This document shows, in pieces, positions 25,770 through 34,868 of a stretch of 64,000 nt of DNA. A model generated the notes under the pieces. That model did not search any database, was not told the DNA's origin, and saw nothing but the letters and a program-made list of their open reading frames with translations. The translations under genes and the position numbers were made by a program. Within the stretch, counting starts at the first letter, position 1. Every line of letters starts with the position of its first letter. Source of the stretch: Rhodopseudomonas_A sp036404135 (GTDB lineage Bacteria > Pseudomonadota > Alphaproteobacteria > Rhizobiales > Xanthobacteraceae); NCBI RefSeq assembly GCF_036404135.1, contig NZ_DASWPE010000040.1, positions 1-64,000 on the forward strand, read 5' to 3'.

Positions 25770-26675
25770 TCACGCCTCGCGGGCGTAATGCGACAGCCGG
25801 GCCTGCAGCATCTGCAGCATGGCGTCGCGCACCGGGTCGCGGGTGCCGCGGGGCCAGGCCGCCGCCAGCGGCAATCTGTTCATGTCGGAGGCCGCCAGCC
25901 GCACATAACGCACGCCGCGCGCCGCCATCCGCGAAGTCCATTTCGGCACGATGGCGACGCCGAGCTCGGCGGCGACCAGGTTGACGATGGTCTGCTTCTC
26001 GTCGGCGATCTGGGCGATGCGCGGCTCGAGCCCGGCCTCGGCGAACAGCTTGGCGGTGAGGTCGTGGCTGTGCGGTCGGGCGCGGCGCTCCGGCACGATC
26101 AACGGCTGCTCCGCCAGATCGGCGATCGTCAGCCGTTTTCTTGCGGCGAGCGGGTGCTGATCCGACACCGCGACCACCGCGGTCTCATAAAACAGCAACG
26201 ATAGCTCAAGCCGCTTGTCGGGATGCTCCGGCGGCCGCACGATCGCCAGATCAAGCCGGCCCGACAATAGCCGCGGCAACAGCCGGATGGTCTTGTCCTC
26301 GACCAGTTGCACGGTGACATCCGGGCAACGCTCGCGGAAATCGTGCAGCAGCATCGGCACCAGGCCTGCCGCGGCGCTGTCGATCGCGCCGAGCCGGACC
26401 GTCGCGGCCTGCTTGCGGCCCGAACTGCGGAATTTTGAGGCGAGCTGCTCGGCCTGCGCCAACAAAGCGCGCGCGTCTTTCAACAGCAGCGCGCCGTCAT
26501 CGGTCAGCGTCACGCTGCGGGTGGTGCGCGCCATCAGCCTTGTGCCGAGATCGTCCTCCAGCAGCCGGATGAAACGGCCGAGCGCCGAGGGCAGCATTTC
26601 CAGCCGCTGCGCCGCCTTGCCGAAATGCAGCTCTTCGGCGGCGGCCACGAAACAGCGCAATTGGTGAAGATCCAT
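25770..26675 (-). CDS. LysR-type regulator, divergent from tartrate genes
   Basis: A 301-residue LysR family regulator. The ATG at 26675 gives the standard start MDLHQLRCFVAAAEELHFGK, the beginning of the winged helix-turn-helix (about residues 1-60). The rest is the periplasmic-binding-protein-like effector domain. It is divergent from the MFS transporter at 26825 with a 149-bp gap between them, the classic layout of a LysR activator and its target. It probably responds to tartrate or a related hydroxy-acid; inferred from neighbours. Confidence 0.92.
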   Translation of the reverse strand: MDLHQLRCFVAAAEELHFGKAAQRLEMLPSALGRFIRLLEDDLGTRLMARTTRSVTLTDDGALLLKDARALLAQAEQLASKFRSSGRKQAATVRLGAIDSAAAGLVPMLLHDFRERCPDVTVQLVEDKTIRLLPRLLSGRLDLAIVRPPEHPDKRLELSLLFYETAVVAVSDQHPLAARKRLTIADLAEQPLIVPERRARPHSHDLTAKLFAEAGLEPRIAQIADEKQTIVNLVAAELGVAIVPKWTSRMAARGVRYVRLAASDMNRLPLAAAWPRGTRDPVRDAMLQMLQARLSHYAREA

Positions 26676-26824
26676 CGGGCGCTCCTCGCCGGCTATTATA
26701 TCATTTTTTTGTATAAACCAACGTCCCTTGAGCAGTTCCCGGCGCGGGGTAAGGGTGCCCGCCGGAAATGCCCAGAAATGCGTCACAATCAAAAGCAAAT
26801 CAAAACCGGGCGAGGAGCCTTCCA

Positions 26825-28135
26825 ATGAGTGCCGAGCTGGAAACACGTACGCTGCGCAAGGTGTCGATGCGCATCGTGCCGTTCGTGATGCTGCTGTATT
26901 TCGTCGCCTTCATCGACCGCGTGAACATCGGGTTCGCGGCGCTGACGATGAACAAGGACTTAGGCTTCTCGCCGAGCGTGTTCGGCTTCGGCGCCGGCAT
27001 CTTCTTTTTCGGCTATTTCCTGTTCGAAGTGCCGTCCAACCTGGTGCTTAACAAGGTCGGCGCGCGGATCTGGATCGCCCGGGTGATGATCACCTGGGGC
27101 CTGATCTCCGGCGCGATGGCCTTCGTGCAGGGCTCCACCAGCTTCTATGTGCTGCGCTTTCTGCTCGGCGCCGCGGAAGCCGGGTTCTTCCCGGGCATCA
27201 TTCTCTATCTCAGCTTCTGGTTTCCGGCGCGCCAGCGCGCGGCGATGACCGCGGTGTTCATGGCGGCGGCGCCGCTGTCGACGGTGCTGGGCTCGCCGGT
27301 GTCCGGCGCCCTGTTGGAAATGCACGGTCTGATGGGCCTCAGCGGCTGGCAATGGATGTTCATCGTCGAGGCGATTCCGGCTTTGATACTCGGCGTGGTG
27401 GTGCTGTTTTATATGACTGATCGGCCGGAGCAGGCGAAGTGGCTGAAGCCCGACGAGCGCAACTGGCTGGTCGGCACGATGGACGCCGAAACCGCGCAGA
27501 AGGCCGGCACCGCCAGCCACAGCATCTGGCGCGGCCTCGCCGATCTGCGGGTGATCGCGCTGGCTTTGGTGTATTTCGGCACCTCGGCGGGGCTCTACAC
27601 GCTCGGGATCTGGGCGCCGCAGATCATCAAGGAATTCGGCCTCTCTGCGCTGCAGATCGGCTTCCTCAACGCGATTCCGGGCGTGGTCGCGGTGGTCGCG
27701 ATGGTGCTGTGGGCGCGGCATTCCGATCGCAGCGGCGAACGCACCTGGCACGTGGTCAGCGCCTGCATCCTGGCGGCCGTCGGCCTGGTGCTGGCCGGCT
27801 TCGCCGGCAGCGTGATCGCGGTGCTGCTGGCGCTGTCGCTGGTCAATATCGGCATCAGTTCGGCCAAGCCGCCGCTGTGGAGCATGCCGACCATGTTCCT
27901 GTCCGGCTCGGCCGCCGCGGCCGGCATCGCCACCATCAACTCGATCGGCAATCTCGGCGGCTTTGCCGGGCCGGCGATGATCGGCTGGATCAAGGATCTC
28001 ACCGGCAGCTTCAAGGGCGGGCTGTTCTTCGTCGCAGCGCTGCTGGTGCTGTCGGCGTTGCTGACGCTGATCCTGGCGCGCTCGCAGCGCAACACCGCGA
28101 AAGCAGAGGCCGCCGCGGCCGCGGCGTCTCGTTAA
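26825..28135 (+). CDS. MFS transporter (anion:cation symporter type), probable tartrate uptake
   Basis: A 436-residue 12-helix major facilitator. The ATG at 26825 is 20 bases beyond an A-rich region and starts MSAELETRTLRKVSMRIVPF. The ACS-family signature is visible: YFVAFIDRVNIGFAALTMNKDL (two parts, about residues 24-45) and the GAAEAGFFPGIILYLSFWFP loop (about 117-136). Relatives move tartrate, phthalate or 4-hydroxyphenylacetate. A GSPVSGALLEMHG loop follows in the first half. Next to tartrate dehydrogenase and glycerate kinase, tartrate or a similar dihydroxy-acid is the likely substrate. It is followed by a 27-bp gap. Confidence 0.88.
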   Translation: MSAELETRTLRKVSMRIVPFVMLLYFVAFIDRVNIGFAALTMNKDLGFSPSVFGFGAGIFFFGYFLFEVPSNLVLNKVGARIWIARVMITWGLISGAMAFVQGSTSFYVLRFLLGAAEAGFFPGIILYLSFWFPARQRAAMTAVFMAAAPLSTVLGSPVSGALLEMHGLMGLSGWQWMFIVEAIPALILGVVVLFYMTDRPEQAKWLKPDERNWLVGTMDAETAQKAGTASHSIWRGLADLRVIALALVYFGTSAGLYTLGIWAPQIIKEFGLSALQIGFLNAIPGVVAVVAMVLWARHSDRSGERTWHVVSACILAAVGLVLAGFAGSVIAVLLALSLVNIGISSAKPPLWSMPTMFLSGSAAAAGIATINSIGNLGGFAGPAMIGWIKDLTGSFKGGLFFVAALLVLSALLTLILARSQRNTAKAEAAAAAASR

Positions 28136-28162
28136 ACCCAACAATCAGTTCGGAGACTTCAG

Positions 28163-29236
28163 ATGCGTGAATATTCAATCGCGGCGATCCCGGCGGACGG
28201 CATCGGCCCCGAAGTGATTGCCGCCGGCACCACGGTGCTGGAAAGCCTGCAGAAGCGTCTCGGCGACGTCAAGTTTAACGTCCAGACCTTCGACTGGGGC
28301 TCCGACTATTATCGCAAGCACGGCGTGATGATGCCGGCCGACGGCCTCGCCACGCTGAAGACCTTCGACGCGATCTATTTCGGCGCGGTCGGCGACCCGG
28401 TGGTGCCCGACCACATCACGCTGTGGGGGCTGCGGCTGCCGATCTGCCAGGGCTTCGATCAATACGCCAATGTGCGGCCGACCAAGATCCTGCCCGGTAT
28501 CACCTCGCCGTTGCGCAATGTCGGGATCGGCGATCTCGACTGGGTGATCGTGCGTGAGAACTCGGAAGGCGAATATGCCGGCTGCGGCGGTCGCGTGCAT
28601 CGCGGGCTGCCCGAGGAAGTCGGCACCGAACTCGCGGTGTTTACCCGGGTCGGGGTCGAGCGTATCATGCGTTTCGCCTTCAGGCTGGCGCAGTCGCGGC
28701 CACGGAAGTTCTTGACCGTGGTGACCAAGTCAAACGCGCAACGCCACGGCATGGTGATGTGGGACGAGATCGCCGCGGAAGTCTCCGAGGATTTTCCCGA
28801 TGTCACCTGGGACAAGATGCTGGTCGACGCGATGACGGTGCGAATGACGCTGAAGCCGCAAAGCCTCGACACCATCGTCGCCACCAACCTGCACGCCGAC
28901 ATCCTGTCGGATCTCGCCGGCGCGCTGGCCGGCAGCCTCGGCGTGGCGCCGACCGCCAACATCAACCCGGAGCGGCGGTTTCCCTCGATGTTCGAGCCGA
29001 TCCATGGCTCGGCCTTTGACATCACCGGCAAGGGCATCGCCAACCCGGTCGCCAGCTTCTGGACCGCGGCGCAGATGCTCGATCATCTCGGCGAGACGGA
29101 GGCTTCGGCGCGGCTGATGCGTGCGGTCGAGCAGGTCACCGGCGCCGGCATCGTCACCCCGGACGTCGGCGGTACCGCGAGCACCCAGCAGGTCACCGAC
29201 GCCGTGGTGGAGGCGATCCATAGCTCGAATGTCTGA
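28163..29236 (+). CDS. ttuC: Tartrate dehydrogenase/decarboxylase-type (isopropylmalate dehydrogenase fold)
   Basis: A 357-residue beta-decarboxylating dehydrogenase. The N-terminus IAAIPADGIGPEVIAAG is the nucleotide-fold start. Metal and substrate residues lie in VIVRENSEGEYAGCGGRVH (about residues 129-147) and in NLHADILSDLAGALAGSLG (about 243-261). The C-terminal EPIHGSAFDITGKGIANPVA is the family signature. The first signature loop and overall length fit tartrate/D-malate dehydrogenases better than LeuB. These convert tartrate to glycerate (with loss of CO2) or malate to pyruvate. It overlaps the glycerate kinase by 8 bp, which favours tartrate to glycerate. Confidence 0.85.
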   Translation: MREYSIAAIPADGIGPEVIAAGTTVLESLQKRLGDVKFNVQTFDWGSDYYRKHGVMMPADGLATLKTFDAIYFGAVGDPVVPDHITLWGLRLPICQGFDQYANVRPTKILPGITSPLRNVGIGDLDWVIVRENSEGEYAGCGGRVHRGLPEEVGTELAVFTRVGVERIMRFAFRLAQSRPRKFLTVVTKSNAQRHGMVMWDEIAAEVSEDFPDVTWDKMLVDAMTVRMTLKPQSLDTIVATNLHADILSDLAGALAGSLGVAPTANINPERRFPSMFEPIHGSAFDITGKGIANPVASFWTAAQMLDHLGETEASARLMRAVEQVTGAGIVTPDVGGTASTQQVTDAVVEAIHSSNV

Positions 29237-30545
29237 CGCCGCCTCCGCATCCCACTGGACCGAGGCCGAAGCGCGCAAAGCGCTTCGGCAGATCTTCGAC
29301 GCCGCGGTCGCCAGCGCCGAACCGGGCGCCGCGGTGCTGCGGCACTTGCCAGAAAAACCGAAAGGCCGCTGCGTGGTGGTCGGCGCCGGCAAGGCCGCGG
29401 CGGCGATGGCGGCGGCGGTCGATGCGGCGTGGCCCGATGTCGAACTCAGCGGCGTGGTGGTGACACGCCACGGCCAGGGGCTGGACCCGGGCGCCGCGCG
29501 CGGCCGCATCGGCGTCCTGGAAGCCGCGCATCCGACGCCCGACGCGGCAAGCCAACAGGCCGGCCGGCAAATGCTGGCGGCGGTGCAGGGCCTCGGCCCG
29601 GACGACCTGGTAATCGCGTTGATCTCCGGCGGCGGCTCGGCGCTGATGGTGCAGCCGGCGGGCGGCATCACGCTGGCGGAAAAGCAAGCGATCAACAAAA
29701 GCCTGCTCGCCAGCGGCGCCGGCATCGTCGAGATGAACGCGGTGCGCAAACATCTGTCGGCGATCAAGGGTGGCCGGCTTGCGCTCGCCGCGCATCCGGC
29801 GCGGGTGGTCACCCTGGCGATCAGCGACATCCCCGGCGACGATCCGGCCGCGATCGCTTCCGGCCCGACGGTCGCCGATCCTTCCACGCTGGCCGAGGTG
29901 CGCGACATCATCGCGCGCTATCAACTCGATCTGCCGGCGAGCGCGCTGGCGGTGCTTGCGGCCGGCATCGAGACGCCGAAATCGCTCGACGCCCGCAATA
30001 GCGTGCACATCATCGCGGCACCATCGCTGGCGCTCGCCGCCGCGGCCGAGGCAGCAACCAAGGCCGGGCTGACGCCGCTGATCCTCGGCGACGCCATCGA
30101 AGGCGAGAGCCGCGAACTCGGCATCGTGATGGCCGGCATCGCCCGTTCGGTGCGGCTGCACGGGCATCCGGTGAAGCCGCCGGCGGTGCTGCTGTCGGGC
30201 GGCGAGACCACGGTGACGATCGGCAAGGGGCCAGCCGGTCGCGGCGGACGCAACACCGAATTCCTGCTCGGCTTTGCCATCGCGATGGCCGGCGAGCCGG
30301 ATATTTTTGCCTTGGCCGGCGACAGCGACGGCATCGACGGCACCGAAGACGCCGCCGGCGCCGTAGTGACGCCCGATACGCTGGCGCGGGCGCGCGCCGC
30401 CGGGGTCGATCCGCGCGCGCTGCTCGCCGCGCATGACAGCTTCAGCCTGTTCGACGCGATCGGCGATTGCGTGCGCACGGGGCCGACCGGCACCAACGTC
30501 AACGACATCCGGGCGGTGCTGATCGGGCGGCCCGCATCGGCCTGA
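29229..30545 (+). CDS. ttuD: Glycerate 2-kinase (MOFRL family)
   Basis: A 438-residue type II glycerate kinase. The ATG at 29229 overlaps the dehydrogenase stop by 8 bp. Motifs of the DUF4147/MOFRL family are present: VVVGAGKAAAAMAAAVD (about 49-65), ALISGGGSALM (about 131-141), VRKHLSAIKGGRLA and VTLAISDIPGDDPAAIASGP (about 197-216), and in the C-terminal MOFRL domain LLSGGETTVT, GRGGRNTEFLLG and AGDSDGIDGTEDAAGA. It phosphorylates D-glycerate to 2-phosphoglycerate, feeding lower glycolysis. With the MFS and dehydrogenase genes it completes a short tartrate route. Confidence 0.93.
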   Translation: MSDAASASHWTEAEARKALRQIFDAAVASAEPGAAVLRHLPEKPKGRCVVVGAGKAAAAMAAAVDAAWPDVELSGVVVTRHGQGLDPGAARGRIGVLEAAHPTPDAASQQAGRQMLAAVQGLGPDDLVIALISGGGSALMVQPAGGITLAEKQAINKSLLASGAGIVEMNAVRKHLSAIKGGRLALAAHPARVVTLAISDIPGDDPAAIASGPTVADPSTLAEVRDIIARYQLDLPASALAVLAAGIETPKSLDARNSVHIIAAPSLALAAAAEAATKAGLTPLILGDAIEGESRELGIVMAGIARSVRLHGHPVKPPAVLLSGGETTVTIGKGPAGRGGRNTEFLLGFAIAMAGEPDIFALAGDSDGIDGTEDAAGAVVTPDTLARARAAGVDPRALLAAHDSFSLFDAIGDCVRTGPTGTNVNDIRAVLIGRPASA

Positions 30546-30556
30546 CACGCAACGGC

Positions 30557-30575
30557 GCCGCGGTTGCACCGCGGC
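30557..30575. terminator. Possible hairpin after the glycerate kinase operon
   Basis: GCCGCGG, loop TTGCA, CCGCGGC: a perfect 7-bp GC stem starting 12 bases after the stop codon. There is no T-run, so intrinsic termination is not assured. Confidence 0.3.
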
Positions 30576-30826
30576 CGGCGTCTTGGCCCGGATCGGAGGT
30601 CGCCTGGTCGCGCAGCCGCGCGCGCTTGCGGTGTGAATTGCGCATTCGCAGTTGCACAATTTCTTGATTGGCTGCCCCCTCCTTGAACCCCCACTTTGGT
30701 CGCATGTCTCACTGTTGAACGGCTCACCCGAAGCCGGACCGCAGTCCATGCGTCGCGATCCGGCATTCTGTTCGGCCTGCCATCGCGTGATGGGACAGCG
30801 GATAGGAACTCAGAAGGGAAGCAGCA

Positions 30827-31336
30827 ATGGCGACCTCTGTGAAGTCAACGACGCCCTGGATTACGGCCTTCGAGACCAGCCGATGTGCAACGCCGTCTAC
30901 GGCAAGCGGCTTCGACCGTTCACGCGCAAGTCGGCTGGCGCACGTCCTGGAGCGAAGCGGTCTGGCGATGATGGGAGCGGCGGGCGGCCTGTTCGTCGCG
31001 GCGCATCTCGGCCGCGCCGGCGTCGAAATCCTGACCTTTCCCGTAGTGATCCTGGCGATGATGGTCTACGCGGTCATCGGCTTCTATCTGGGGATCGATC
31101 TGCCGCCGGCCGCCGCGCAAGGCGGCGATCATGCGGCGACGCCCCGGGTGAAATGGATCGAGCGGCTGAGCGCCACCGGCACCTTTCTCGCGGCGCTGGC
31201 GGTGTTCGTGTCGGTCTGGAATATCATCCTGGACGCACATCCGCAGCCGTCCTGGACGCTGCTGGTGGGCGGCGTGTTCATGGTCGGCGTCACTTTGCAA
31301 ATTGCCGCGGGCCTGATTGCTCGGGCGCGGGCGTAA
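30827..31336 (+). CDS. Four-helix membrane protein, unknown
   Basis: A 169-residue protein. A soluble N-terminal ~45 residues are followed by hydrophobic segments at about 47-65 (MMGAAGGLFVAAHLG), 68-90 (TFPVVILAMMVYAVIGFYLG), 115-134 and 142-165. A ribosome site (GAAGGGA) precedes the ATG. No family was recognised. It is isolated from its neighbours: 281 bases after the glycerate kinase and followed by a repeat element and a convergent kinase gene. Confidence 0.7.
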   Translation: MATSVKSTTPWITAFETSRCATPSTASGFDRSRASRLAHVLERSGLAMMGAAGGLFVAAHLGRAGVEILTFPVVILAMMVYAVIGFYLGIDLPPAAAQGGDHAATPRVKWIERLSATGTFLAALAVFVSVWNIILDAHPQPSWTLLVGGVFMVGVTLQIAAGLIARARA

Positions 31337-31360
31337 GTTTCGTTCGGCGCCGCGACGCCA

Positions 31361-31464
31361 TAGCGTTTTCGAGCGAAGTGGGTCCCGGTTCGCGGGAAGA
31401 AAACGCGTCAAAATAACAAACTAGAGCTTCGGTTCTGATTTGATCAGAACCGGAATAGCTCTAG
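31361..31464. repeat. Dispersed repeat family A, copy 2
   Basis: About 104 bp nearly identical to the copy at 59978-60080: TAGCGTTTTC, GAGCGAAGTGGGTCCCGGTT, GAAGAAAACGCGTCAAAATA, then a hairpin in which CTAGAGCT, GGTTCTGAT and their complements pair. It lies between the convergent membrane protein and kinase genes and could also act as a bidirectional terminator. Confidence 0.85.
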
Positions 31465-31473
31465 CGAATACGA

Positions 31474-32859
31474 TTACAGCGGGTCCGCGCTCGGGATAGT
31501 GAAACGGAACACGGTGCCGCCGCCGGGCCGCGGTTCGGCCTGGATGTCACCGCCATGCGCGGTCACGATGGTGCGGCAGAGCGACAGCCCGACGCCCATG
31601 CCGCTGGTCTTGGTGGTCATGAACGGCAAAAACAGCTTGTCCGCGAGCTGCGGGTCGATGCCGGGGCCGTTATCGGCGACCACCACCTCGAGCATTCCGT
31701 CCTCGCCGCGGCGGCTGGAAATCTCCAGCTCTCTCGGCTCCTGATGCTCCATTGCCTCCAGCGCGTTACGGATCAGGTTCAACAGCAACTGCTGGATCTG
31801 CACCTTATCGACCAGTACGCGCTCCGCGGTCGGATCGAGGTTGACCGAGACCTCGACCGCGCGGTCCTTGGCGACGACCAGCGCCAGCGCCAACGCGTCG
31901 TCGACGATACGGTCGAGGCGCTCGTTGGTTTTTTCGGTCTCGCCGCGCGACACGAATTGGCGCAGCCGCTGGATCACCTCGCCGGCGCGCAGCGCCTGTT
32001 CGGCGGCCTTGTCGAGCGCGGTGCGGATGCGCTCGGCCGATTTGTCGGTGCTGTCCTGCAACAGCCGGCGCGAGCCCTTCAGGTAATTGGCGATCGCCGC
32101 CAGCGGCTGGTTGAGCTCATGCGCCAGCGCCGCCGACATCTCGCCCATGGTGCCCAATCTCGCCACGTGGAGCAATTCGGCCTGCAACTCGCGAAGCCGT
32201 TGGTCGCTGGCCTGCTGCCGCGCCATAGTGCGCTGGCGCTCGATCAGGAATGCGCCGACGCATCCCGACGCCAGCGCCAGAATCACCAGGCAGGTGGCCA
32301 CCGCGGCGGCCGCGAAGTTCGACCGCTCGAAATTGCGCTGCCGCTCCTTGAGCACCGCCTGCTCGTATTTCGTCATCGTCGAGAGGCCGCGTTCGATCCG
32401 CTGGGTCAGCAGATCGACGCGGGCCTGTTCGAGAATATCGAGCGAGGTCTGCGGATCGTCCTGCGCCAGCTCGACGACGCGCTGCAATTGCGCCAGCCGC
32501 ATCTCGATACTGCTGCGCACCGCGGCCAGATTTTGCTGCTGCTCGGCACTGTCGCCGACGATCTTTGCGAGATCGTCGATCGCGTGGGGCAGCGCCGATT
32601 TCGCGGTCTCATAAGCCGCGCGATATTCGCCGACCCGGGTCAGCAAATAGCCGCGTTCGCCGGATTCGGCCTGCAGCACCGCGCGTTCGATACCGGCGAT
32701 CAGCCGCAGCACGTCGTTGGTGTGCCGCACCCAGGACGAATTATCGCGGATCTGCATCAGGCTGTAGGCCAGCGCCACGGTCGCGACCACCAACATCGCG
32801 AGCGCGGCCGCGAGCAGCCAGGCGGCCCGCCCGGTCGTCCTGTGAGACCTCAGTCGCAT
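31474..32859 (-). CDS. Membrane sensor histidine kinase (CHASE3-like, FixL-like kinase core)
   Basis: A 461-residue kinase with membrane helices at about residues 13-34 and 183-206, an extracytoplasmic CHASE3-like helical domain between them (GERGYLLTRVGEYRAAYETA, about 68-87), and a kinase core starting ARLGTMGEMSAALAHELNQP with H247 as phosphoacceptor. The ATP-binding domain includes NLIRNALEAM, DNGPGIDPQL and GMGVGLSLCRTIVTAHGG. The HELNQPLAA box is of the FixL/DctB type. No response regulator is adjacent, so it is an orphan kinase here. The ATG at 32859 is used; a TTG just upstream is possible. Confidence 0.9.
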   Translation of the reverse strand: MRLRSHRTTGRAAWLLAAALAMLVVATVALAYSLMQIRDNSSWVRHTNDVLRLIAGIERAVLQAESGERGYLLTRVGEYRAAYETAKSALPHAIDDLAKIVGDSAEQQQNLAAVRSSIEMRLAQLQRVVELAQDDPQTSLDILEQARVDLLTQRIERGLSTMTKYEQAVLKERQRNFERSNFAAAAVATCLVILALASGCVGAFLIERQRTMARQQASDQRLRELQAELLHVARLGTMGEMSAALAHELNQPLAAIANYLKGSRRLLQDSTDKSAERIRTALDKAAEQALRAGEVIQRLRQFVSRGETEKTNERLDRIVDDALALALVVAKDRAVEVSVNLDPTAERVLVDKVQIQQLLLNLIRNALEAMEHQEPRELEISSRRGEDGMLEVVVADNGPGIDPQLADKLFLPFMTTKTSGMGVGLSLCRTIVTAHGGDIQAEPRPGGGTVFRFTIPSADPL

Positions 32860-33131
32860 CAATGTGGAACGCGCTCCGCTGTTTCGATTGGCTGAGCAGA
32901 TCGCCGGCGCAGTTTCAAGCCTGGTGCGGTTGAAACCGGAAAGAATGTCCGGGCCGTCGGGCTGCGTCCGCGATCGGCCGGATCGGCGTGGATCAAAATG
33001 CCCGGCTCAGGGTTGGACCCCGCGGCATCGGCCATTGCCAAATTGCCATCGCCAAATTGCCGCGTTGACGGCGAATTGCAGCCCTCAGCATCGGGCACAA
33101 TCTGACGGTTGATCGATTTGGAGTTGGACGT

Positions 33132-33341
33132 TTGAGCTATAAAATCACCGCGGAGCGCGACAACGAGACCATGAGAAGCAGCCGAATCAGCGCGCTGATC
33201 GCCATCGCCAAGGCGCGGATCTGGGTCAGCGAAGGCTGGCAGGTGGTCATCACCGACGAGCAGGGCCGCGATTACATTCCGTCACAATTCGAACAACTGG
33301 TGCCGGCCAAACTCCGCGCCGGGTCGGAGGCCGCCTCATGA
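33132..33341 (+). CDS. 69-residue hypothetical protein
   Basis: A small soluble protein starting with TTG at 33132 (GGAG upstream): SYKITAERDNETMRSSRISA, then IAIAKARIWVSEGWQVVITD and a closing helix. It has a beta-alpha-beta pattern that I have seen in short rhizobial hypotheticals ('A-K-x-W-x-S-E-G-W-x-V'), but no named domain. It stands alone between the kinase promoter region and the convergent glycosidase gene. Confidence 0.55.
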   Translation: MSYKITAERDNETMRSSRISALIAIAKARIWVSEGWQVVITDEQGRDYIPSQFEQLVPAKLRAGSEAAS

Positions 33342-33393
33342 GCCGGCCCGTCGATCTGCGCTGACGCTTTCCCAGTGACGAACGCCGCGGGGT

Positions 33394-34737
33394 TTAAGCC
33401 GCGGGGCGCGCCGCCGCGGCCTTGAGATGAAGGCTCTCCGCTGCGGCATTTAGCCGGCTCATCGACGCGGTCAGTTCGGGATAGATCTCGTCCTTGATCG
33501 TCACGGTGCCGTAATTGCAATCCTCGCCGTCGAAGCGGCCTTCGGCGGGTTGGTCGGCGTGCTCGAACCAGTGATAGCCGACCAGATTCGGCTTGATCAG
33601 CGCCGCCGCGACGTAGCGCTCAAAGGCGCGGGCGCGGTCGGCCTGGGTGGCGACCCGCGGGCCGCCGCCGCTGCTGTTGGGCAGCCCGACGTCGTCGCCG
33701 CGAAACGCAAACTCGGTGATCATGCAGGGCTTGCCGGTCGCCGCATAGGCGTCGAGCAAGGCCGACGGATCGAAGCCGTAGCAATTGAACGAAATCACAT
33801 CGAGGTGGCGGCCGGCGGCGGCGACCACGCCGTCATGCGGCAGCGCGCCGAGTCGCGCCCCGAGCACCAGATGATTGGGATCGGCCGCCTTGATCGCCGC
33901 CGTGCAGAGTTCGAAGTAACGATCGGCCACCACCGCGGCGAAGGCGTCGCAATCGGCGGCGAAGGCGGCGCGCCGCGGGTTGCGGTTGGCATCCGCTTCG
34001 AGCGTGGCGTAGTCGCCGCCCGGCGCCGCGCGCACGAACGGCGCCACGATGCTGTCGAGCGCGTGCAGCGCTTCCCAGGATCGCACCGGCGTATGCCAGA
34101 TCACGTTGAAATGGGCGAACTCGCCATAATGCTGTTGCAGCGCGGCGATCGCGGTGACGCGGCCGGCGCGGCCGGGCGGAAAATTCAGGAAGGTGGTCAA
34201 CAGCTCATCATGGCCGCGCCAGTCCGGCGACCAGTACAATTCATTGTCGATGAAGGTGCCGAGCAGTTCGGGGGCGTTGCGCCGCGGCGTGCACAGCTCC
34301 CTGGCGCGTTGCCGGATGTGGTTGTCGAATTCGGCATCGAACACGTCGGGAAAGCGCTGGCCGTGGCGATGCAGCCAGAACGACGCGCCGAGGTCGACGA
34401 TGGGCGCGGTCGCCAGCGGCGCCAGGCCGGCGCCGGCGACGATTTCGTCGGACCAGCAACCCAGCGTGTTGAAATCCCACCCGGTCAAGCGCTCGGCCGC
34501 AGCGCGGCGCCATTCGTTGCGGCTGCCGTATTTGGCGAGGCAGGCCTCGGCATAGGGCACCCGATCGGTGCCGCGAATCTGGTCCGGATCGAACCGGACG
34601 TTGTTGACGCCCTTGGATAGAAACCGGCCGCCGTCGGGATCGACGAACCAGAACACCCCGTCATCCTGCTCGACCCGAAAGAAGCCGCTTGGTTCGAAAC
34701 AGCCGTCGGCGATGCCGCCCCATCTGGTTCGTCGCAC
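33394..34737 (-). CDS. GH-A clan glycoside hydrolase, agarase-like (intracellular)
   Basis: A 447-residue TIM-barrel glycosidase. The N-terminal segment GRFLSKGVNNVRFDPDQI (about residues 37-54) resembles GH50-type agarases. The acid/base pair is N165-E166 (FIDNELYWSP) and the nucleophile is E342 (ITEFAFRG), the spacing of clan GH-A. Substrate residues include LVGYHWFEHADQP near the C-terminus. No signal peptide is seen, so it should act in the cytoplasm on an imported oligosaccharide. It is divergent from the GH1 gene with a 131-bp shared promoter region, suggesting joint function. GH family number needs a profile search. Confidence 0.75.
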   Translation of the reverse strand: MRRTRWGGIADGCFEPSGFFRVEQDDGVFWFVDPDGGRFLSKGVNNVRFDPDQIRGTDRVPYAEACLAKYGSRNEWRRAAAERLTGWDFNTLGCWSDEIVAGAGLAPLATAPIVDLGASFWLHRHGQRFPDVFDAEFDNHIRQRARELCTPRRNAPELLGTFIDNELYWSPDWRGHDELLTTFLNFPPGRAGRVTAIAALQQHYGEFAHFNVIWHTPVRSWEALHALDSIVAPFVRAAPGGDYATLEADANRNPRRAAFAADCDAFAAVVADRYFELCTAAIKAADPNHLVLGARLGALPHDGVVAAAGRHLDVISFNCYGFDPSALLDAYAATGKPCMITEFAFRGDDVGLPNSSGGGPRVATQADRARAFERYVAAALIKPNLVGYHWFEHADQPAEGRFDGEDCNYGTVTIKDEIYPELTASMSRLNAAAESLHLKAAAARPAA

Positions 34738-34868
34738 CCATCCATCTCCTTATTCACCCGGTTTATCTTCGCAATCGCGGACTGCGGAATCTTTGATATA
34801 ACACAACACCTTATTGGGTCCGAAGGGACTATCGATAGAGCCTGCATCGGAACAGCCGGAGGACGACA

